From Sulfolobales archaeon (GTDB taxonomy: Archaea; Thermoproteota; Thermoprotei_A; Sulfolobales; AG1), in assembly GCA_038881635.1 (NCBI GenBank), contig JAVZPJ010000002.1, forward strand, positions 56,208-120,207: DNA of 64,000 bases. The letters are read 5' to 3'. This document shows, one piece after another, positions 35,600 through 44,215 of this stretch (position 1 is its first letter; each line of letters starts with the position of its first letter). A program made the position numbers and the translations under genes. The notes under the pieces are model-generated. The model did no database searches, had not been told where the DNA came from, and worked only from the letters and a program-made list of their open reading frames with translations.

Positions 35600-35866
35600 C
35601 TGCCTCGGAAGAAAGTTGTAGGGATTGCCGGGAGATTCGGAGCTAGATATGGATCTTCTCTTAGAAAGAGATGGAAAGCTGTTATGGAGAGAAGATATTC
35701 AGAATATAGATGCCCATACTGTGGTAAGATCTCTGTACTTGAGAGAATCGCTGTAGGCATATGGAGATGTCCTAAGTGCGGTGCTACATGGGCTGGAGGA
35801 GCTTACACCCCCACTACAGAGGTTGGCTCGACAATAACAGTAGTTAAGGCCGAGAAACCTCAATAA
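35600..35866 (+). CDS. rpl37ae: Large-subunit ribosomal protein eL43 (L37Ae)
   Basis: 88 residues when read from CTG 35600: (M)PRKKVVGIAGRFGARYG, then RKRWKAVMERR, CPYCGK, WRCPKCGATWAGGAYTP. The N terminus aligns with the MAKRTKKVGIVGKYGTRYG start of the family, so the protein cannot begin at the first ATG (35684), which would remove the core. No ATG, GTG or TTG lies between the upstream TGA (35576-35578) and 35684. CTG is therefore the likely initiator. Brix follows 26 bases later. Confidence 0.9.
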   Translation: MPRKKVVGIAGRFGARYGSSLRKRWKAVMERRYSEYRCPYCGKISVLERIAVGIWRCPKCGATWAGGAYTPTTEVGSTITVVKAEKPQ

Positions 35867-35891
35867 GATCTTTAGATCGAGTTTTTGTGAA

Positions 35892-36491
35892 ATGCTTCTT
35901 ATAACCACAAGTAGGAGAGCGAGTAGGAGAAGCAGATCTCTTGCAAGAGATCTTAGCAGGATAGTTAACTCCCAAAGAATTAACAGAGGAAAATTATCTC
36001 TAAAAGGAGTTATGGCAGAGGCTTTAGTAAGAGGATGTAAGAGAATTCTCATAGTGAATACCTTCAGAGGAAATCCTGGGAGTATAGATATATATGCTAT
36101 AGAATCATTGGAGACAGGATCCTTACAAGAAGAAAGTTTAGAAAGATACACTATAAGGCTTAGAGGAAGGATCATATTAAGAAGTGTGAGACTTAGCAGA
36201 GAGATCTCTGGAAGAAGTTGTGGGATAAAAGATGTATTTATTCTAGATAGAAGTAGCTGTACTAGTGAGACATGCGACAAGCTAATCATGCTGCTGAAAG
36301 AGATCCTACCTATAAAGGAGGAAGAAAGATCTATAGATGTATACAACTGGATATATTTAAAAGAATCACATGATTCTATTCAAGTATCTTTCAAAAATAA
36401 TCGTGGAGAGATCTGCGGTCCGATTATTAGCGTTGCTAAAATTATTCTCTATGACCAAGGTTCTTCTCAAGAACTCTATATACAGCGCTGA
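35892..36491 (+). CDS. Brix-domain ribosome biogenesis protein (IMP4-like)
   Basis: 199 residues starting MLLITTSRRASRRSRSLARDLSRIV, the archaeal Brix/IMP4 signature, with RGKLSLKGVMAEALVRGCKRILIVNTFRGNPGSIDIY typical of the RNA-binding half. It likely binds pre-rRNA in early ribosome assembly. Downstream of eL43 in one unit. Its last 50 bases overlap the 3' end of pcc1 on the other strand. Confidence 0.8.
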   Translation: MLLITTSRRASRRSRSLARDLSRIVNSQRINRGKLSLKGVMAEALVRGCKRILIVNTFRGNPGSIDIYAIESLETGSLQEESLERYTIRLRGRIILRSVRLSREISGRSCGIKDVFILDRSSCTSETCDKLIMLLKEILPIKEEERSIDVYNWIYLKESHDSIQVSFKNNRGEICGPIISVAKIILYDQGSSQELYIQR

Positions 36492-36705
36492 GTAGGTATA
36501 CATAGGTGTTTAGAGCTGCTCTGAGAGATGATATATCTCTCGAGTGGATCTCTATAACGATTCTATCCTCAAGCTCCTCTATAGATACCTTAACTCTACT
36601 AGGGTTGGGAGGGTCTAAGGTTTCTGGATATAGAGATCTGTAGAGTGCTCGAGCTAATTCTCTCCCATCACATCTAATCTCTATAAAGGCCTTATGCTTA
36701 AAAAT
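36442..36705 (-). CDS. pcc1: KEOPS complex subunit Pcc1
   Basis: 87 residues that dimerise within KEOPS, the complex forming t6A37 in tRNA. The sequence runs FIEIRCDGRELARALYRSL, then PETLDPPN, a beta strand pair, and SRDISSLRAALNTYVYLLSAVYRVL, the Pcc1 pattern. It follows the NAC gene after a TAG at 36712-36714 in the same frame. Between that stop and the conserved core there is no ATG, GTG or TTG. ATT at 36705 lies seven bases after GAGGTA and is the likely start. Sua5, the other t6A enzyme, is at 57 kb. Confidence 0.8.
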   Translation of the reverse strand: MFKHKAFIEIRCDGRELARALYRSLYPETLDPPNPSRVKVSIEELEDRIVIEIHSRDISSLRAALNTYVYLLSAVYRVLEKNLGHRE

Positions 36706-36711
36706 ACCATC

Positions 36712-37071
36712 CTACCTCTTCTGACTCATCTCATCCTGATACATCATAAGAGCTTTTGCAATATCTCCTCCAGCTTTTATCAGAAGTTCTCTAGCTTTCT
36801 CTCTATCAAGTCCTGTTTGCTCCATGATGAATCTTATGTCATCTTCATTTATCTCACTCTTCTCCTGTTTAAGATCTATTATGCTTTCTTTCTCAGCTAT
36901 TATCTGATAGATCTTCTGACCTCTAAATTCCATAACAAGGATCTGGGCGGGCTCTACTATTATCTCTTTATCTTCGGTTTCTATGATAATGCTTTTCACA
37001 TTCTCCATATTAGATACCTTAACACCTAGTTTTCTAAGCTGCTTCTCCAGATCTCTTGTGAACGGGATCAT
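36712..37071 (-). CDS. nac: Nascent polypeptide-associated complex protein (NAC alpha)
   Basis: Ribosome-associated chaperone of 119 residues. The N-terminal LEKQLRKLGVKVSNMENVKSIII and beta-barrel NAC domain lead to a C-terminal UBA domain (INEDDIRFIMEQTGLDREKARELLIKAGGDIAKALMMY). First gene of a NAC-pcc1 unit. Confidence 0.92.
   Translation of the reverse strand: MIPFTRDLEKQLRKLGVKVSNMENVKSIIIETEDKEIIVEPAQILVMEFRGQKIYQIIAEKESIIDLKQEKSEINEDDIRFIMEQTGLDREKARELLIKAGGDIAKALMMYQDEMSQKR
36713..36718 (-). promoter_or_regulatory. Ribosome-binding site GAGGTA deciding an ATT start of pcc1
   Basis: Minus-strand GAGGTA overlaps the NAC stop codon and is followed by seven bases and ATT at 36705. Confidence 0.5.
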
Positions 37072-37142
37072 AATCTCACAATCATATTATAAACTCAGAA
37101 ATTATATTAATAACAGATAGCAAGCGTAAGAGTGAGACGTGA

Positions 37143-38411
37143 TTGAAGGATATATTGGTAAGGATACTCGGTGGAGGAAGAGAGATAGGTAGAAGTGCTA
37201 TATCTATTGAGAGCGGGGGGAGGAGTGTTCTCTTAGACTATGGAGTTTCATTCGATGAGAGAGACGTACCAATACTACCTCTTACAATACCTCCATCAAC
37301 TATAGATGGAATAGTCATTACCCATTCCCACCTAGATCACGTAGGATCAGCGCCTCTAATGTATATCTCTTCAAAACCTATGGCTTACACAACACCTCTC
37401 TCGAGAGAGATAAACAGGGTCATGTTAGAAGATTTCTATAGACTCTCATCATACTATCTACCATTCGAACACAAGGAGATAGAGGAATTCCTCCTACATA
37501 CGAGAACTCTGAGTTTCAATAGCGAGATTGATATAGGATCTTGGAAGGTTATTATAAAAGATGCCGGGCACATACCAGGATCTCTAATGGTTCTACTTGA
37601 TAGAGGTAGTAAGAGGATACTCTACACAGGGGATGTTAACACCATAGCTACTAGACTAGTGTCTCCAGCAGATCTCTCAGGGGTAGATGCTGAAGTTCTG
37701 ATAATGGAGGGGACTTATGCTAATGCTGAACATCCAGAAAGATCTTCTGTAGAAAAAGATCTAATAGATTCTATAAGAGAAGTTCTAGACATAGGAGGTA
37801 CAGTGCTTATACCAGCATTCAGCTTAGGAAGATCTCAGGAGATCTTAATGTTATTAGCAGAGAAGATGCCACATGCAGAAGTATTCTACGATGGAATGAT
37901 CAGAGAAATTACCGAGTTATTCCTACAGTATAAGAATTATATTAATAAACCAGAGCTACTTGAGAAAGCCGTAGAAATATTCACGGAAGTAAGTGGATGG
38001 GATATGAGAAGAAAAGTTTGGAGAGAAAATGGCGTGATCATAGCCAGCGCTGGAATGCTCAAGGGAGGGCCTGCTCTCTACTATCTTAAGAGGCTTAGTG
38101 ATAAGAAGAACTCGGCCGTGTTCTTAGTAAGCTTCCAGGGTAAAAATACGCCAGGAAGAATGCTTCTCGAACGAGGAGTATTCATGGAGAACGGTCCTAG
38201 AGTTGTTGCACGAGTTCAATGGTTTGATTTCTCATCTCATGCTGGTTTTTCAGGTCTTATGAGTATTGTGAAGAATCTTAAGAGTCTTGAAAAAGTAGTG
38301 ATAGTACATACAGATCCTTCTTCTGCGGAGTTTCTCAAGAGTAGAATTGAAGGAGAACTCGGCATAGATGTAGAGATACCGGCGGTTGGGAGTGTTATTG
38401 AGATAAAATAG
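37143..38411 (+). CDS. Beta-CASP metallo-beta-lactamase nuclease (archaeal CPSF/RNase J type)
   Basis: 422 residues. The metallo-beta-lactamase core has THSHLDHVG, a later histidine in DAGHIPGS and YTGDVN, followed by the beta-CASP region with LIPAFSLGRSQE, IIASAGMLKGGPALYYL and FSSHAGFSG. All metal ligands are intact, in contrast to the degenerate protein at 2.5 kb. No KH domains, so closer to the short aCPSF2 group. It acts on RNA. Start at TTG 37143. Confidence 0.88.
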   Translation: MKDILVRILGGGREIGRSAISIESGGRSVLLDYGVSFDERDVPILPLTIPPSTIDGIVITHSHLDHVGSAPLMYISSKPMAYTTPLSREINRVMLEDFYRLSSYYLPFEHKEIEEFLLHTRTLSFNSEIDIGSWKVIIKDAGHIPGSLMVLLDRGSKRILYTGDVNTIATRLVSPADLSGVDAEVLIMEGTYANAEHPERSSVEKDLIDSIREVLDIGGTVLIPAFSLGRSQEILMLLAEKMPHAEVFYDGMIREITELFLQYKNYINKPELLEKAVEIFTEVSGWDMRRKVWRENGVIIASAGMLKGGPALYYLKRLSDKKNSAVFLVSFQGKNTPGRMLLERGVFMENGPRVVARVQWFDFSSHAGFSGLMSIVKNLKSLEKVVIVHTDPSSAEFLKSRIEGELGIDVEIPAVGSVIEIK

Positions 38412-38581
38412 AGCTGGGATCTCTCAGAATTTTAAGATTTTAATCCCCGGTTTTAAAATTCAGTATTCATTCTAGAAAGATCTGATTTGTAGGAGAGTTT
38501 CAACACTTGTTCTAGGCAGAATTTCTACAAGTAGATTCAAAGCTTATATTTTAATATCTCGCGTTATATAGGGTGGGAATT

Positions 38582-39700
38582 ATGAAGAGAAAATCCGATG
38601 CTGAAAAAGATCAACAAATCAAAGTTGATGAGAAAATGCTTCTTGAGAAAACACTCAAACCCGTATACATAGATCTAGAGGGTAGAGAACTTGTGTGGCT
38701 CGATGTAAGTAGAATACCGTGGGAGGAGACCTGGATCAGATCTAGTGATATCGAGAGGATATCTAGAGCTATTGAGAATATGGAGATCCGAGGAGCACCA
38801 GCAATAGGAGTTGCTGCAGCTCTCGCATTAGGAGTGGTAGCCTTAAGAAGCAGAGCTTCTTCTACTTCGGAGTTTGCAGAGGAGATCAGAAGAGCTTCAG
38901 ATAGACTTTCTAGAACAAGACCTACAGCATTTAATCTGTTCTGGGCTCTAGAGAGGATTAATAGAGTGGTTAGAGATGGTGTTGAGAAGAATCTCTCTAT
39001 AGATGAGATCAAAAGGAGTGTTGTTGAGGAAGCTTTAAAAATACAGAGAGAGGATCTAGAAGCTAACATAATGATAGGAAGGTATGGGTCAGAGCTTATA
39101 GAGGATGGAGATACCATACTCACACACTGCAACACAGGTTCTCTAGCTACCTCCGGTTTTGGCACCGCACTAGGAGTTATAAGATATGCATGGGCTCAGG
39201 GTAAGAGAATCAAGGTTATAGCTACGGAGACCAGGCCTGTTCTCCAAGGTGCTAGACTCACTGTATGGGAGCTACGCAGAGACGGGATACCTGTCACTCT
39301 TATAACTGACAACATGGTTGGATATGTCATGAGTAAAGGTCTTGTTAACAAGGTTGTAGTGGGAGCTGACAGAGTTCTGAGAAGCGGTCATGTGATCAAC
39401 AAGATCGGAACGTTCTCAATAGCAGTTTTATCCTCTTATCATAAGATACCCTTCTACGTAGCAATACCTCTAAGTACACTGGATCTAAAGAATGACATTA
39501 GTAGAATAGTGATTGAGGAGAGGAATCCCGAAGAGGTCAGAAGCGTTCTAGGAAAGATCAGTATAACAGTAAGAGATGTAGAAGTTCTTAATCCAGCATT
39601 CGATATAACACCACCAGAACTTGTCACAGCGATCATAACAAACAAAGGAATAGCAAAACCTCCCTTCGAAGTCTCATTAGATCTTTTAGGGAGATCTTAG
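38582..39700 (+). CDS. mtnA: S-methyl-5-thioribose-1-phosphate isomerase (eIF2B-like)
   Basis: Isomerase of the methionine salvage pathway in the eIF2B superfamily, about 372 residues. Marks are NMEIRGAPAIGVAAALAL, LTHCNTGSLATSGFGTALG (active-site Cys), TETRPVLQGARLT, VGADRVLRSGHVINKIGT and FDITPPELVTAIITNKG. Related archaeal ribose-1,5-bisphosphate isomerases are less similar in these motifs. A GTG at 38573 would add three residues. Confidence 0.88.
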   Translation: MKRKSDAEKDQQIKVDEKMLLEKTLKPVYIDLEGRELVWLDVSRIPWEETWIRSSDIERISRAIENMEIRGAPAIGVAAALALGVVALRSRASSTSEFAEEIRRASDRLSRTRPTAFNLFWALERINRVVRDGVEKNLSIDEIKRSVVEEALKIQREDLEANIMIGRYGSELIEDGDTILTHCNTGSLATSGFGTALGVIRYAWAQGKRIKVIATETRPVLQGARLTVWELRRDGIPVTLITDNMVGYVMSKGLVNKVVVGADRVLRSGHVINKIGTFSIAVLSSYHKIPFYVAIPLSTLDLKNDISRIVIEERNPEEVRSVLGKISITVRDVEVLNPAFDITPPELVTAIITNKGIAKPPFEVSLDLLGRS

Positions 39701-39750
39701 AAGTATCATTTATGAAAAACCGGTCTCTAAAAGAAAAATTATGATCCTTA

Positions 39751-40827
39751 TTACTTCTTCTCATGCAGCCAACATGCCGAGTAGTGCCCTGGCTCCACCT
39801 CAAAGAATGAAGGATCTTCTCTAGAGCATTTTTCCATAGCATAGAGACATCTAGGATGAAATCTACATCCAGGAGGAATATTTATCGCGCTGGGAACCTC
39901 GCCTTTTATAGGCACATCTTTTATAATCCATCTACCTTTAGGATCTGGTTGTGGTACTGCTATTAATAGCGCTTGGGTATATGGATGTGCTGGATTCTTT
40001 ATAACCCTCTCCGCAGGACCTTGTTCGACGATTCTTCCTAGATACATTATGTTTATATAGTCGCATATAACGCTTGCAACCGCGAGATCATGTGTTATGA
40101 ATAGATATGTAAGTCCTTTGGAATCCTTTAGATCTAGCATTAGCTTGAGAATCTCACTTCTTATAGATACATCAAGCATTGAAACAGGTTCATCGGCAAC
40201 CACAACCTTAGCTCCCAGGATCATAGCTCTGGCAATGTTAACTCTCTGTCTCTGGCCGCCTGATAATTGAAATGGGTATAGATTTAGAAACTCCTCAGGA
40301 GGTGTTAGCTTGACATCTCTTAAAGCTCTTACAATCATCTCAAGTCTTTCATCTGGTGTGTCTCCTATCCCATGTATTATCAGAGGTTCTTCAAGTATTT
40401 CTTTAATAGTCATTCTCGGATTCAAAGATCCGTAGGGATCTTGGAATATTATCTGGAGCTCTCTTCTAAGCATCTTATAGGCTTTTCCAGATACATCGGT
40501 TATATCATAGAACCCCTCTTTCGATGGTATCTTCTCCTCTTCTAAAACTTTAATAATCTCATCGGAAGAAGGTTTGTAATAGATCCTGCCATTAACAGGT
40601 TTTACAAGCCCTATAATTGCTCTTCCCAATGTTGTCTTCCCACATCCAGACTCTCCTACGAGACATGTTACCTTGTTCCTTGGCAGGTATAGAGTAACCC
40701 CATCAACTGCTTTAACACTTCTACCACTTCTGAACGTGATAATCTCTGTAAGAGATCTTGCTAGTGAGAAATATACTTTTAAACCCTCTCCATATAAAAC
40801 AACTTCTCTCAAAAGATCTCGTGACAT
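39751..40827 (-). CDS. Oligopeptide/dipeptide ABC transporter ATPase (DppF/OppF type)
   Basis: 358-residue ABC ATPase with Walker A GESGCGKTT, signature LSGGQRQRVNIARA, Walker B VVVADEP, His in ITHDLA, and the OppD/F-specific C-terminal CRFHPRC Fe-S-like motif. Its start overlaps the stop of the sister ATPase. The matching permeases and binding protein are not in this window. Confidence 0.88.
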   Translation of the reverse strand: MSRDLLREVVLYGEGLKVYFSLARSLTEIITFRSGRSVKAVDGVTLYLPRNKVTCLVGESGCGKTTLGRAIIGLVKPVNGRIYYKPSSDEIIKVLEEEKIPSKEGFYDITDVSGKAYKMLRRELQIIFQDPYGSLNPRMTIKEILEEPLIIHGIGDTPDERLEMIVRALRDVKLTPPEEFLNLYPFQLSGGQRQRVNIARAMILGAKVVVADEPVSMLDVSIRSEILKLMLDLKDSKGLTYLFITHDLAVASVICDYINIMYLGRIVEQGPAERVIKNPAHPYTQALLIAVPQPDPKGRWIIKDVPIKGEVPSAINIPPGCRFHPRCLYAMEKCSREDPSFFEVEPGHYSACWLHEKK

Positions 40828-41795
40828 CAGCTACCACCTCTCTCATAGAGCCAGCATGACACAAGCCTCTCTTTCCCTACAGGTATGCTAGGAGGCTCTT
40901 TGACACGGCATATATCCATCACGTAAGGGCATCTGGGATGAAATCTACATCCGGGAGGTGGTGTTCTCAGATCCGGAGGATTTCCAGGGATCCAAACAAG
41001 CTCTCTCTTCCCACCCAGTCTAGGTATACTTGCTAGAAGTCCTTTAGTGTATGGGTGCATAGGCTCGGTATAGATGTCATCTGAGATTCCTATCTCAGCA
41101 ATCTTACCGCCATACATTATAGCTACTCTATCAGCTAGCTCGGCAACTAGGGATAGATCATGTGTTATAAGAATTATGCTCATCTTCCTCTCTTGCTTAA
41201 GCCTCTTCAGAAGATTCAGTATCTGAGCTTGGACGACAACGTCAAGAGCTGTGGTGGGCTCGTCTGCTATTACAATATCAGGGTTTAAAGCTAATGCCAT
41301 GGCTATTACTGCTCTCTGCTTCATACCTCCGCTAAACTCATGAGGGTAGTTATTAACCCTAGAAGGATCTATGCCAACAGATTTGAGAAGCTCCTTAGCC
41401 CTCTCTATAGCCTCCTTCTTAGTAGTATTCTCTTCATGGGCTAGGATCGCGTCTGCAATCTGATCTCCGATCCTCTTTACAGGATTTAAAGCATTCAGAG
41501 CACCTTGGAAGACCATGCTTATACGCTTCCATCTGATCTCTCTTCTCACCTTCTCCTCAGGAAGCTTCACGATATCAGTACCGTCAAGTATTATCTCTCC
41601 CTCCACAATTCTCCCAGGAGCTGGAACCAGCTTTATAAGACCATAACCTAAGGTGGATTTGCCAGAACCGGACTCTCCTACAATGGCGATCGATTCTCCT
41701 CTCTCGAGAGTGAAAGAAACACCGTCAACAGCTCTAACAACACCTCTTAAAGTAAAGTAATAGATCTTAAGTCCTTTTACTTCTAACAGAGGCAT
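40827..41795 (-). CDS. Oligopeptide/dipeptide ABC transporter ATPase (DppD/OppD type)
   Basis: 322 residues with Walker A GESGSGKST, signature FSGGMKQRAVIAMA, Walker B IVIADEP, ITHDLS and the C-terminal PGCRFHPRCPYVMDIC motif. It pairs with the downstream ATPase to drive one importer. It is the first gene of the unit, with its promoter in the 170 bases before the YedY-like gene end. Confidence 0.88.
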   Translation of the reverse strand: MPLLEVKGLKIYYFTLRGVVRAVDGVSFTLERGESIAIVGESGSGKSTLGYGLIKLVPAPGRIVEGEIILDGTDIVKLPEEKVRREIRWKRISMVFQGALNALNPVKRIGDQIADAILAHEENTTKKEAIERAKELLKSVGIDPSRVNNYPHEFSGGMKQRAVIAMALALNPDIVIADEPTTALDVVVQAQILNLLKRLKQERKMSIILITHDLSLVAELADRVAIMYGGKIAEIGISDDIYTEPMHPYTKGLLASIPRLGGKRELVWIPGNPPDLRTPPPGCRFHPRCPYVMDICRVKEPPSIPVGKERLVSCWLYERGGS

Positions 41796-41967
41796 TTACA
41801 TCAACACCTTATCAGCTGTTGCCAAATAACACTACCTAAGTTGAATAATAAACTTTTAAACTATAAATCTAGCAGAGTTCTACTAATCTCAGAATTTAAA
41901 TACTACTCATACTTTCTTGCCATGAGAAGATCTCTCTATCTTAATGAAGAGAGATTCGCTCATGTCT

Positions 41968-42579
41968 TCATCTATAAATTCTTCTAGGAAGATGTCTTGA
42001 ATTGCCACTCTTAAATCTCTCTTCATCCCACACATACCCTCTCTCATGATATCCTCTAGCCTCCCAGTAGCCATCTACATACCTATCTACAAACAGAATC
42101 TTTTGAAGCCATTTAGCACTCTTCCATCCATAGAGTTTTGGAATGAATATTCTCAGAGGAAAACCTTGTTCTATCGAAAGAGGTTTACCGTTGATTTCTA
42201 GAGCTAGAATTGCTTTCTCATCTCTAGCACTATCAATGTCGACTATGGTTGTGTATCCATCGAGAGATATTAGGTAGAGATATTTGGCATTCTCAAGAGG
42301 CTGGACAAGTTCTAGGATCTTCTTCATGCTCACACCTCTCCACCTTACATTCTCAACGCTCCATCCTGTGACACAGTGGAAGTCTTCAACGTATTCGGTA
42401 TCGATCATCTCTTTCAGTTCTTTATATGAGAGAGATACTTTATTTCGAACCAGACCATCTATAACTAGCCTATAGCTCTCTAGATCCACTTTAGGAATTC
42501 CAAGCTCGGCATAAATTATGAATCTAGGGATCTTCTTCTGACCAGGAGGAAGCCTCTTCTCATTCTCCACAAAGGACAC
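41968..42579 (-). CDS. Sulfite-oxidase-family molybdopterin protein (YedY/MsrP-like)
   Basis: 203 residues of the SUOX molybdopterin fold: LVIDGLVRNKVSLSYKELKEM, DFHCVTGWSVENVRWRGV (Cys that binds molybdenum), GKPLSIEQGFPLRIFIPKLYGWKSAKWL. No Tat signal is seen, so it is probably cytoplasmic. Function unknown; oxidoreductase on S- or N-oxide groups is likely. A MoeA gene at 44-46 kb supplies cofactor-making capacity. Confidence 0.82.
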   Translation of the reverse strand: MSFVENEKRLPPGQKKIPRFIIYAELGIPKVDLESYRLVIDGLVRNKVSLSYKELKEMIDTEYVEDFHCVTGWSVENVRWRGVSMKKILELVQPLENAKYLYLISLDGYTTIVDIDSARDEKAILALEINGKPLSIEQGFPLRIFIPKLYGWKSAKWLQKILFVDRYVDGYWEARGYHERGYVWDEERFKSGNSRHLPRRIYR

Positions 42580-42651
42580 CAGATAGAAGTATTAAGAGAA
42601 TTTATAAAAATCTCCATAGAGATTTTCTAAAGGAATTATATTTACATGAGG

Positions 42652-42693
42652 TTCAGCTCTTACACAGGTTTATATCGGTCGTTTTCATAATCT
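42652..42693 (+). repeat. Dispersed 42-base repeat, copy 2
   Basis: Differs from 8311-8352 at two positions. Here it lies between the YedY-like and CRM-domain genes, about 50 bases before the latter's start, so its TTTATATCGG core could act as a promoter element. Confidence 0.75.
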
Positions 42694-42740
42694 CATGACT
42701 TGTGAAATGGTATTTTATCTTTGTTACTCTAATAGTAGAC

Positions 42741-43049
42741 ATGATGAATATGGGCAGGATTAGTAGAAGAGATATAAGTAAGATCATGACTCTTGAGAAG
42801 ATAGATCTGAGGATAGGTTTCAAAGGTATTTCAGAGGGTCTGAAGAAAGAGATTAAAAGAAGAATCGATGAGAAAGGATTTATGAAGGTAAAGATTCTGA
42901 AGAATGCACGCGATAAAGTTAGAGAAGAAGATATAGAAAGACTTGCAGAAGATATCGGGTGCAAGGTTGCATCTAGAAGAGGCTATGTATTTCTATTGGT
43001 GAGAAAAGATCTTATCTCTCGTAACAGAAGTTCTTCTACTTCTTCCTAA
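42741..43049 (+). CDS. CRM-domain RNA-binding protein (YhbY-like)
   Basis: About 102 residues. DLRIGFKGISEGLKKEIKRRIDEKGFMKVKIL with the GxxG-like loop and RGYVFLLVR are the CRM fold hallmarks, linked to 50S ribosome assembly or RNA binding. I prefer an ATG at 42741 (or 42744/42750) to the GTG at 42702, since the extra residues are hydrophobic and lie in the promoter-like region. Convergent with the next gene, overlapping by 14 bases. Confidence 0.78.
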   Translation: MMNMGRISRRDISKIMTLEKIDLRIGFKGISEGLKKEIKRRIDEKGFMKVKILKNARDKVREEDIERLAEDIGCKVASRRGYVFLLVRKDLISRNRSSSTSS

Positions 43050-44205
43050 TATTATATAGAGTGGTTATAATCACGATCCATAGTAACACTATTCTTGTAA
43101 AACTGATCCATTGGATAGGACTTGTTCTAAGATGAGGATCTGATGGTGGGATCCCTAGATATTGTGTGAATAGATCTGTTTTAAACCACAAGACCATTAT
43201 AAGCATGTTAAGAAAATCGCTTGCGATCATCATGATTAGAGCTAGACCTTTCAGGACGAGATATAATGGTAGGATCATTATATTCATCTGAGGAGAGTAA
43301 ACATAAGAGAAGCTTATAAGAGAAGCTATAGATAGGAAAGAGAGTGTATAGACCTTGGTATTAGTATCTAGAGGTGATTTGAAGCTCATGATAGCAGCAG
43401 AAACCAGTAGAGGAACTACAAGCATTAGAACCATAGATAGAATTCTAAAACCTGGATCCCATATGTTATCTGTGAACAATATGTAAAAACAGTTCTCACA
43501 ATACCAGTTGCTATGATATACAAAGAAGTAGTCATATATTCTAGGAATGAATACCAGCATTAGCGATACGACGCCTAGCACTATGAATAACGAGAGAATT
43601 AAAGCTTTAAAACCTCTAGTGAGATCGTTCTTTTTATAGGAGTAGTATAAAAGTGCTAAAAATAATGGTGCGGTAAAGACTTTAGCAAGCACCGAGAGCG
43701 CTGCGAGAATGCTTGAGAGTATGTATCTATCTCTAAACATATACAGAAGTGATAGAAGAGCCAGGGACACCGCTACTATATCCCAGTTATACATCAGATA
43801 GTACACCATAGAGAATGAAGATATAGAGAGTATAGTTCTCAACATATCTCCTCCTACATATCTCAAAAGCCTTGAGATAGCATATACATAAGCCACATAG
43901 AATAAAGCGTTGAATGTGAAGAGCATGTACATGTGAAATCTAACAGGATCTTCTGTATGGATTATCCTTGTGATGAGAGAGGATAAAGCCCAAAGACCTC
44001 CCACAAGAGGGGGGTATTCAAATCTGAAGTCTATATATGGGATCCCATAGATTGTATCTCCTCTGCTTCTATCTAGAAGTATCGAGTATATATCGCTATA
44101 ATACATTAGAACTCCGTGAAGATATACGGAGACGAATACTGTAAGAAACATAAGTATAAGGATTAGATTATCAGAACTACGATAAGATCTCTGATCTTGA
44201 AGCAT
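43036..44205 (-). CDS. Polytopic membrane glycosyltransferase-like protein (GT-C/DUF2029)
   Basis: 389 residues with about ten membrane spans. Near residue 55 it has IPYIDFRFEYPPLVGGLW, an aromatic-acidic first-loop motif like that of GT87 and mannosyltransferase families that use lipid-linked sugars. It may act in N-glycan or lipid glycosylation. Starts 10 bases after the end of the moeA fusion gene and is likely in its transcript. Confidence 0.65.
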   Translation of the reverse strand: MLQDQRSYRSSDNLILILMFLTVFVSVYLHGVLMYYSDIYSILLDRSRGDTIYGIPYIDFRFEYPPLVGGLWALSSLITRIIHTEDPVRFHMYMLFTFNALFYVAYVYAISRLLRYVGGDMLRTILSISSFSMVYYLMYNWDIVAVSLALLSLLYMFRDRYILSSILAALSVLAKVFTAPLFLALLYYSYKKNDLTRGFKALILSLFIVLGVVSLMLVFIPRIYDYFFVYHSNWYCENCFYILFTDNIWDPGFRILSMVLMLVVPLLVSAAIMSFKSPLDTNTKVYTLSFLSIASLISFSYVYSPQMNIMILPLYLVLKGLALIMMIASDFLNMLIMVLWFKTDLFTQYLGIPPSDPHLRTSPIQWISFTRIVLLWIVIITTLYNIRKK

Positions 44206-44215
44206 GCAATGTCAC

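Noticed and set aside
39751..41795. Two oligopeptide ABC ATPases without permeases as a truncated, decaying operon.
   Set aside because: Both ATPases have intact motifs and overlap tightly; permeases may simply be elsewhere in the genome, so there is no sign of decay.
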